This document shows, piece by piece, positions 58,217 through 64,000 of a stretch of 64,000 bases of DNA. The stretch lies in the NCBI RefSeq assembly GCF_035784015.1, contig NZ_JALKOW010000005.1; one strand, written 5' to 3'. The notes beneath the pieces were generated by a model. The model searched no databases. It was not told where the DNA came from and saw nothing but the letters and a program-made list of their open reading frames with translations. A program made the translations under genes and the position numbers. This DNA comes from Comamonas sp009360615. GTDB taxonomy: Bacteria > Pseudomonadota > Gammaproteobacteria > Burkholderiales > Burkholderiaceae_C. Within the stretch, counting starts at the first letter, position 1, and each line of letters begins with the position of its first letter.

Positions 58217-59176
58217 ATGAGCAAGACCATCAAAGTAGCGCTGGCTGGCGCAGGTGCCTTCGGCATCAAGCACCTGGACGGCATCAAGAACATCGACGGC
58301 GTGGAAGTCGTCTCCCTGGTCGGTCGCCGCTTTGACCAGACCAAGGAAGTGGCCGACAAGTACGGTATCGCACATGTGGCAACCGATCTGGCCGAAAGCC
58401 TGGCGCTGCCCGAGGTCGATGCCGTGATCCTGTGCACGCCCACGCAGATGCACGCCGAGCAGGCCATCGCCTGCATGAAGGCCGGCAAGCACGTGCAGGT
58501 CGAGATCCCTCTGGCCGATGCCCTGAAGGACGCCCAGGAAGTGGCCGAGCTGCAAAAGCAGACCGGTCTGGTGGCCATGGTGGGTCATACCCGCCGCTTC
58601 AATCCCAGCCACCAGTGGGTGCACAAGAAGATCGAGGCCGGCGAGTTCAACATCCAGCAGATGGATGTGCAAACCTATTTCTTCCGCCGCACCAATATGA
58701 ATGCGCTGGGCCAGGCCCGCAGCTGGACCGACCATCTGCTGTGGCACCATGCTGCCCACACCGTGGACCTGTTCGCCTACCAGGCCGGCAGCCCCATCGT
58801 CAAGGCCAACGCCGTGCAAGGCCCGATCCACAAGGATCTGGGCATCGCCATGGACATGAGCATCCAGCTCAAGGCCGCCAACGGCGCGATCTGCACGCTG
58901 AGCCTGTCGTTCAACAACGACGGCCCTCTGGGTACCTTCTTCCGCTACATCGGCGACACCGGTACCTACCTGGCCCGTTACGACGATCTGTACAACGGCA
59001 AGGACGAGAAGATCGATGTGTCCCAGGTCGACGTGTCCATGAACGGCATCGAGCTGCAGGACCGTGAGTTCTTCGCCGCCATCCGGGAAGGCCGCGAACC
59101 CAACTCCAGCGTGCAGCAGGTGTTCAACTGCTACAAGGTCCTGCACGAGCTGGAGCAGCAGCTGAACGCGGACTGA
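58217..59176 (+). CDS. pmdC: 4-carboxy-2-hydroxymuconate-6-semialdehyde dehydrogenase
   Basis: 319 residues of the Gfo/Idh/MocA type with LigC form. The N-terminal Rossmann motif is IKVALAGAGAFGIKHLDG; VDAVILCTPTQMHAEQAIACMKAGKHVQVEIPLAD is typical, and WTDHLLWHHAAHTVDLFAYQAG is the active-site region. It oxidises the cyclic hemiacetal of the ring-cleavage product with NADP+ to 2-pyrone-4,6-dicarboxylate. It is the last gene of the operon; a long hairpin follows. Confidence 0.95.
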   Translation: MSKTIKVALAGAGAFGIKHLDGIKNIDGVEVVSLVGRRFDQTKEVADKYGIAHVATDLAESLALPEVDAVILCTPTQMHAEQAIACMKAGKHVQVEIPLADALKDAQEVAELQKQTGLVAMVGHTRRFNPSHQWVHKKIEAGEFNIQQMDVQTYFFRRTNMNALGQARSWTDHLLWHHAAHTVDLFAYQAGSPIVKANAVQGPIHKDLGIAMDMSIQLKAANGAICTLSLSFNNDGPLGTFFRYIGDTGTYLARYDDLYNGKDEKIDVSQVDVSMNGIELQDREFFAAIREGREPNSSVQQVFNCYKVLHELEQQLNAD

Positions 59177-59201
59177 TTGGTTGGCGGTTCTGCGCACGCT
59201 T

Positions 59202-59224
59202 GCCCGCAGCCGGCGGCTGCGGGC
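59202..59224 (+). terminator. strong hairpin after pmdC
   Basis: GCCCGCAGCC and GGCTGCGGGC pair perfectly around GGC, 26 bases after the pmdC stop. There is no T-run, so it may act as an mRNA 3'-end stabiliser or a Rho-aided terminator. Confidence 0.5.
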
Positions 59225-59300
59225 GCCTGTCCCATTCCGCCCAGTCTCTGTCGCGGCGCAAGGCGATCGGTGTCGGGAGCCTGTCTGGCCGGATCTGCCC

Positions 59301-60347
59301 CTATGCCGTGCTCTCCCGCCGTGAACGATGGCGCAGTCGACTCGGGGATTGGCCAAACCAGCGCTGGCACGCTCGGGTGAGCACGGCCTGGTCTGAATAC
59401 CCCAGCAATTGCGCAATATGGCCCAGGCTCAGGTCAGGCTGCGCCAGCAATTGGGCCACCCAGTCCCGGCGCGCGGTATCGCGCAGTTCCTCGAAGGCTG
59501 CGCCTTCCGCTTGCAGGCGTCGCTGCAGGGTACGCGGGTGCTGGCCAAGGGCGCGAGCCACCGAGGGCAGGTCGGCCATGCCCACACGAACCAGATTCGC
59601 GAGCGCGCCGCGAACCTGGTCGGTCACGCTGGTTTCTCCGCCCGGCCTTGCTCCCAGCAGGAAACGTTCGACAAACTGCTGAAGCAGCCGGTTGTGTCGA
59701 GGCATGGGCTGACGCCACGCCAGCGGGTCGATGGCAATGCCGTCAAAGCGGGAGCGAAAGCGCGGCAACTGACCCAGGTGCCGTCGGTATTGGGCGCTGC
59801 TGCCCACGGGGGCATGGCGCAGATGGATGGCCGCTGGGCGCAATGCGCCTTCGGACAGCACATGGATCAGGCGGCACATATAGGCCACGCAGATTTCCGT
59901 GCCCTGGGGCATGGGGTCGTGGGGGCTCAGGTGCGAAAGCACTTCCACGCATTCCAGCCCTTCGTCGGGCTCCATGAAAGTTCTGTAGCTCAAGGTGGGG
60001 TTGTGGAAGCGGACATACTTGCCGCCCTGCATCATGCCCTCGCGGATGGTGGGAGCTGACTGTATGACCAGCCCCAGCAGGCCCAGAGTTTCCACACCCT
60101 GCCGGGCGCACAGGCGCAGCCCGAAATCATGCACGCCCAGCACGCGGGCGGCTTCTTCTATGGCCAGGGCCACGGCATGGCCGGGCAGGTAGCGCTCGGG
60201 GTCGGCCAGGTCCTCAGGCACCAGGCCGCAGGCGCTGAGGAGGGCGGCAGGGTCGCCGCCCTGCGCGCGCACCAGGTCTTCAAAGCCCGCGAGCGAGGCG
60301 GCGCGGACACGGGTCATTACGGCGGAATCAGCGGGCTTGGCAGGCAT
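59301..60347 (-). CDS. AraC-family regulator (OruR/ArgR-like, with arabinose-binding-type N-domain)
   Basis: 348 residues from the ATG at 60347 (60317 also possible). The N-terminal domain begins near VRAASLAGFEDLVRAQGGDPAALLSACGL, typical of the AraC-binding-like 2 group. The two C-terminal helix-turn-helix motifs are visible as LPSVARALGQHPRTLQRRLQAEGAAFEEL and LSLGHIAQLLGYSDQAVLTRACQRWFGQSPS. It is divergent from the Baeyer-Villiger monooxygenase/esterase genes, which it probably activates. It converges with the pmd operon. Confidence 0.88.
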   Translation of the reverse strand: MPAKPADSAVMTRVRAASLAGFEDLVRAQGGDPAALLSACGLVPEDLADPERYLPGHAVALAIEEAARVLGVHDFGLRLCARQGVETLGLLGLVIQSAPTIREGMMQGGKYVRFHNPTLSYRTFMEPDEGLECVEVLSHLSPHDPMPQGTEICVAYMCRLIHVLSEGALRPAAIHLRHAPVGSSAQYRRHLGQLPRFRSRFDGIAIDPLAWRQPMPRHNRLLQQFVERFLLGARPGGETSVTDQVRGALANLVRVGMADLPSVARALGQHPRTLQRRLQAEGAAFEELRDTARRDWVAQLLAQPDLSLGHIAQLLGYSDQAVLTRACQRWFGQSPSRLRHRSRRESTA

Positions 60348-60544
60348 CGGGGTATGTACTGCATGTCGTTCAACATCAAAATCCTGTCGCGCAAACACAA
60401 GTTGTGCCAGAGGGGTAGGCCTAGCATGGCTGCGTGACAGACATGGTTGACGCAAGCCGGTCCGGGCTGGAGATTCACCTCAAGGCCGCGCTCGCTGCAT
60501 TCCTGTCGGCTCGCGCCCCAGCAGACAAGCAGGAGACACCCGGC

Positions 60545-62005
60545 ATGGCACAGCATTTCGACGTTCTCATCATCGGTGCCGGTATTTCCGGCATCGGTGC
60601 GGCCCGCCACCTGCGTGAGCAGTTCGCGGATCGCAGCCTGGCCATCCTCGAAGCCATGGACGGCTTCGGCGGCACCTGGTGGACGCACCGCTACCCGGGT
60701 GCGCGCTCGGACAGCGACCTGTTCACCTACGGTTACGGCTTCAAGCCCTGGACGGGCAATGCCATTGCCACGGCGGACGAGATTCGCCGCTACCTGGCAG
60801 ACACCATCGAGGAGAACAATCTGGCCCCGCTGATCCGCTACGGTCACAAGGTGCAGTCCGCCTGCTGGTCGTCCGAGGACAGGCGCTGGACACTGCAAGT
60901 CACCCAGAGCGGCTCGGACGAGGTGCAGACCTTCACCACCGGTTTTCTCTGGGTCTGCGCGGGCTATTACGACCACGGCCAGGGCTATACGCCCGAGTGG
61001 CCTACGCTCAAGGACTTCAAGGGGCAGGTCATTCATCCGCAGCACTGGCCGCAGGCGCTGGATTGCACGGGCAAGCGCATCGTGGTCATAGGCTCGGGTG
61101 CCACGGCGGCCACGCTGATCCCCAGCCTGGCACCGGATGCAGGCCATGTGACCATGCTGCAGCGCTCGCCCACCTTCTTCCTGCCCGCGTCCGAGCATCC
61201 GCTGGTGCCGCTGCTCAAGCCTTTGAATCTCCCCGAGGACTGGTACCACGAGATCATGCGCCGCGCCTTCATCGCGCGCACCGACGAGATCGTGCAAACC
61301 TCCAGGCAGTATCCCGAAGCGATGCGCGCCTTCCTGCTTGGCGAGATCCGTTCGCACCTGCCCGAGGGCTTCGACATCGACAGGCACTTCAACCCCGGCT
61401 ACCGCCCCTGGCAGCAGCGCATTGCCGTGGTGCCCAACGGAGACTTCTTCCAGGCCATGCGCGAGGGCAAGGCCTCGGTGGTGACGGACACCATAGAAAA
61501 CTTCGACGCCGGCGGCATCCAGCTGACCGGCGGCGGGCATCTGGACGCCGACATCATCGTTACTGCCACGGGCTTCAATCTCAAGCTGTTCGGCGGCATT
61601 TCGTTCAGCGTGGATGGCACGCCGGTGGATTTTCGCGAGCGTATCGCCTACCGGGGCGTGATGATCGAGGGCATGCCCAATATGGCCTACACCCAGGGCT
61701 ACTTCCGCTCCAGCTGGACGCTGCGCTGCGATCTGGTGTGCGAATGGGTGTGCCGGCTGCTTGCCCATATGCACGAGCATGGCCATGCCGAGGTGCGTCC
61801 CACCGTCCCCGCAGCCGATGCCGGCATGCGGCGCCTGTCGTGGATCGAGGCCGACAACTTCAACGCCGGCTATGTGCTGCGTGCACGCGATGCCATGTTC
61901 GGCCAGGGTGACCGCCACCCCTGGAGGCACGACATGGAGTACGCCGAAGAGCGCGTGGTTCTGTCTGCTGCATCGCTGCAGGACGATGCCTTGGCCTATC
62001 GCTAG
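60545..62005 (+). CDS. FAD-dependent Baeyer-Villiger-type monooxygenase
   Basis: 486 residues from the ATG at 60545, with AGGAG upstream. Two Rossmann motifs (FDVLIIGAGISGIGAARHL for FAD; IVVIGSGATAATLIPSL for NADPH) flank the fingerprint FKGQVIHPQHWP, which fits FxGxxxHxxxW exactly. GGTWWTHRYPGARSDSD is typical too. It should insert oxygen next to a ketone to give an ester or lactone. The esterase gene 54 bases downstream would hydrolyse this. Substrates cannot be told from sequence alone. Confidence 0.9.
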   Translation: MAQHFDVLIIGAGISGIGAARHLREQFADRSLAILEAMDGFGGTWWTHRYPGARSDSDLFTYGYGFKPWTGNAIATADEIRRYLADTIEENNLAPLIRYGHKVQSACWSSEDRRWTLQVTQSGSDEVQTFTTGFLWVCAGYYDHGQGYTPEWPTLKDFKGQVIHPQHWPQALDCTGKRIVVIGSGATAATLIPSLAPDAGHVTMLQRSPTFFLPASEHPLVPLLKPLNLPEDWYHEIMRRAFIARTDEIVQTSRQYPEAMRAFLLGEIRSHLPEGFDIDRHFNPGYRPWQQRIAVVPNGDFFQAMREGKASVVTDTIENFDAGGIQLTGGGHLDADIIVTATGFNLKLFGGISFSVDGTPVDFRERIAYRGVMIEGMPNMAYTQGYFRSSWTLRCDLVCEWVCRLLAHMHEHGHAEVRPTVPAADAGMRRLSWIEADNFNAGYVLRARDAMFGQGDRHPWRHDMEYAEERVVLSAASLQDDALAYR

Positions 62006-62059
62006 GCCCGTCCCCCGTATCCCTTGCCTCGATCTTTATTACGACAGGAGACTTCATCC

Positions 62060-63007
62060 ATGGCTCTCGATCCCCATCTGGCCGGTGTGCTGCAGACGCT
62101 GGCCGCTGCCAACAGGAAATCCACCGCCGAAGGCACACCCGAAGAGGGCCGTGCCGGCTATCTGGCGCTGACCCGTGGCTCGCTCACGCCCGAGCAGATC
62201 GTGCCCGTGGGCAACGTGCAGGACATGACCGTGCCCGGCGGTGCAGGCCCTGTGGCAGCGCGCTTTTACACGCCCGAAGGCGCAGGGCCTTTTCCCACCG
62301 TGGCCTATTTTCACGGCGGAGGCTATGTCATCGGCAACCTGGACACGCATGACAATATCTGCCGCGAGATCTGCCGTGACGCGCAGGCCGTGGTGGTGTC
62401 GGTGGACTATCGGCTGGCCCCCGAGCACCCCTTCCCCGCAGGCATAGAGGACGCCGTGGCCGCCGCCCGCTGGGTGGTCGCCAATGCGCCTGAGCTGGGG
62501 GGCAGCGCCACCGTGGCCGTGGCCGGCGATAGCGCTGGCGGCAACTTCTGCGCCGTGGTGGCGCAGCAGCTGCGCGATGCGGGCATTTCCCTGGCTGCCC
62601 AATTCCTCATCTACCCCGCGGTAGACCACGCCGCCGCCGAGTACGCCAGCGCCGAGCAGAACGCCAGGGGCTATTTCCTGGAAGCCGAGACCATGGCCTG
62701 GTTCTACCGCCATTACGCCGGCGCCTGCCCCGATGCGCTGGACCCGCGACTGGCACCGCTGCAGGCCAGGAGCCTGGCAAACCTGCCACCCGCCGTGATC
62801 GTGAATGCCGAGTTCGATCCGCTGCGCGATCAGGGCGCGGCCTACGCCGAGGCGCTGCGTGCTGCGGGCGGTCAGGCCGAGCTGATTGAAGGTGCAGGCA
62901 TGATCCATGGCTTCTTCGACATGGGCCGCTGGTCGCCAGGCGCGCAGGCCATCATCACGCACAGCATCGAGCGCTTTGCCGCGCTGCTCCGGGCGTCCGC
63001 CCTCTGA
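62060..63007 (+). CDS. alpha/beta-hydrolase, hormone-sensitive lipase-type esterase
   Basis: 315 residues from the ATG at 62060, with AGGAG upstream. HGGG oxyanion motif (VAYFHGGGYVIGNLDTHD), nucleophile GDSAGGN, acid in VNAEFDPLRDQG and histidine in GMIHGFFDMG are all in place. It should hydrolyse short or medium acyl esters, most likely the ester made by the preceding monooxygenase, giving an alcohol and acid. It closes the divergent AraC-linked operon. Confidence 0.92.
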   Translation: MALDPHLAGVLQTLAAANRKSTAEGTPEEGRAGYLALTRGSLTPEQIVPVGNVQDMTVPGGAGPVAARFYTPEGAGPFPTVAYFHGGGYVIGNLDTHDNICREICRDAQAVVVSVDYRLAPEHPFPAGIEDAVAAARWVVANAPELGGSATVAVAGDSAGGNFCAVVAQQLRDAGISLAAQFLIYPAVDHAAAEYASAEQNARGYFLEAETMAWFYRHYAGACPDALDPRLAPLQARSLANLPPAVIVNAEFDPLRDQGAAYAEALRAAGGQAELIEGAGMIHGFFDMGRWSPGAQAIITHSIERFAALLRASAL

Positions 63008-63540
63008 GCAAACCAAGGAGACATCGCGGGAATGAAGCCTTTGTGATGGGCAAGGTGTCTCAGACCACAGGAGAGAGGCCCAGGCATCTTCGCATTGCCG
63101 CTCAACGCCCCAATCCCGCGCGAGCCCAGGCAAAGACAGTCCGTGCCGAAACTGGATTCAGTCGTGGGCAGGGCGATAACCCATGAATGCACAGGTGCAT
63201 TGTTCTTCCTGAAGCTCTAACCCGTCCAGGCCTTGCGCTGGAGTGCTCTGAAGCACAGTGCCCGGTTGCGCGTCGCAGCGATCCGACATGGTCGATTGCG
63301 GTATTTCAAGTGCCCGGGCCCCGGGTGCTCGGACGGTGCAAGCGGGCGCCTATACGCCTGTACGCCTGTGCCTGGCGCTGCAGCGGGTCGGTGCCGGATC
63401 TGGATGTGCACACCGCGGGGCTTGGCATCATCGACGCACGAAACCGAGCGCGGCTGCTGGAATAATGGTGCCCCGGCATAGATAGCGGCCTGCGCCCGCG
63501 CTTGGCCCGGTTCAAGGCCCTGGATGCATAAGGAAAGATA
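63008..63540. other. 533-base intergenic region with a small palindrome
   Basis: No credible gene on either strand. It contains AATGCAC-AG-GTGCATT (63186-63201), a perfect 7-base inverted repeat, a CCCGGGCCCCGGG block near 63317, and a TACGCCTG direct repeat near 63354. The promoter of the aldo/keto reductase gene should lie at the right end. Confidence 0.4.
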
Positions 63541-64000
63541 ATGGAAAACCGCAAAATCGGCCCATTCAGCGTCGCCAATGTGGCGCTGGGCTGCATGAAT
63601 TTCTGCCATGCCTACGGCAATCCCGTCTCCACCGAGCAGTCGCATGCCGTGCTGCATGCGGCCCTGGATGCGGGCGTGACCCTGTTCGACACTGCCGCTC
63701 TCTACGGCTTTGGCGCCAGCGAATCGCTGATCGGTCCCGTGCTCAAGCCCCATCGCAACCACATCACTCTGGCCAGCAAGTGCGGCATGGCCGGCGTGCG
63801 CGGCGAAGACGGCGTGATGCGCCGCGTCATCGACGGTCGTCCCAGGACGTTGCGCCAGAACTGCGAAGACAGCCTCAAGCGCCTGGGCACCGATGTGATC
63901 GATCTCTACTACCTGCATCGCTGGGACAGGAACGTGCCCATCGAAGAGTCGGTGGGCGAGATGGCGCGCCTGAAGGAAGAGGGCAAGATTCGCGCCCTGG
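63541..64000 (+). CDS. aldo/keto reductase (3' truncated by window end)
   Basis: The first 153 residues are visible, preceded by AAGGAAAG. VALGCMNFCHAYG, GVTLFDTAALYGFGASESLIG with the catalytic Asp and Tyr, HITLASKCGM with the catalytic lysine, and RQNCEDSLKRLGTDVIDLYYLHRWD with the catalytic histidine are typical of the family acting on aldehydes and ketones with NADPH. The end lies outside the window. No link to the preceding operon can be shown. Confidence 0.9.
   Translation, partial: MENRKIGPFSVANVALGCMNFCHAYGNPVSTEQSHAVLHAALDAGVTLFDTAALYGFGASESLIGPVLKPHRNHITLASKCGMAGVRGEDGVMRRVIDGRPRTLRQNCEDSLKRLGTDVIDLYYLHRWDRNVPIEESVGEMARLKEEGKIRAL

Overview
The window reads as a chromosomal segment of a Comamonadaceae bacterium, most like Comamonas (C. 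testosteroni group). This rests on high-GC coding sequence, several tripartite-tricarboxylate (Bug-type) binding proteins, a protocatechuate 4,5-cleavage operon in the order I recall for Comamonas sp. E6 (pmdUKEFDABC), and many short dispersed intergenic repeats of a kind typical of the family. No database search was possible, so the genus is an inference.

Layout. 1-6.4 kb: the end of a MocR-type aminotransferase gene, a lipoprotein, then an operon of Bug binding protein, CaiB-type CoA transferase, cupin and acyl-CoA dehydrogenase. 6.4-7.0 kb: a non-coding composite repeat with a (TTGC)14 tract. 7-17 kb: a LysR gene, a lysine-catabolic pair (lysine 6-dehydrogenase-like plus piperidine-6-carboxylate dehydrogenase), and a minus-strand run with valine-catabolic genes (mmsB, isobutyryl-CoA dehydrogenase-like, mmsA) interleaved with DUF488, TfoX-like and two LprI-like genes. 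17-24 kb: a gentisate operon (gentisate dioxygenase, fumarylpyruvate hydrolase, maleylpyruvate isomerase, Bug protein), divergent from a MarR-LysR gene pair. 24-30 kb: a MocR regulator divergent from a transporter gene and three genes for PLP-binding proteins. 31-34.5 kb: a glutamine amidotransferase, tRNA-Gln(UUG), an Lrp regulator and selD.

35-50 kb holds an ABC-transporter-dependent capsule locus (kpsMTED, three sugar- or phosphosugar-transferases, kpsC, kpsS). The transferases, together with a 33-codon antisense membrane-protein ORF, lie in a strongly AT-rich block that looks horizontally acquired. Behind kpsS follow a membrane-anchored alpha/beta-hydrolase-like gene, a cytochrome P450 gene and a small membrane-protein gene, joined by ATGA overlaps. 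51.5-59.2 kb is the complete pmd operon: uptake (PmdK), ring cleavage (PmdAB), oxidation to pyrone dicarboxylate (PmdC), lactone hydrolysis (PmdD), tautomerisation (PmdU, by recollection), hydration (PmdE) and aldol cleavage (PmdF). 59.3-63 kb: an AraC regulator divergent from a Baeyer-Villiger monooxygenase and an esterase. The window ends inside an aldo/keto reductase gene.

The best candidates for further work are PmdU (a ModA-like solute-binding fold without signal peptide in a catabolic operon), the MocR/PLP cluster, the hydrolase-P450-membrane protein operon beside the capsule genes, the small antisense membrane-protein ORF, and the repeat families that have entered coding and intra-operon positions.
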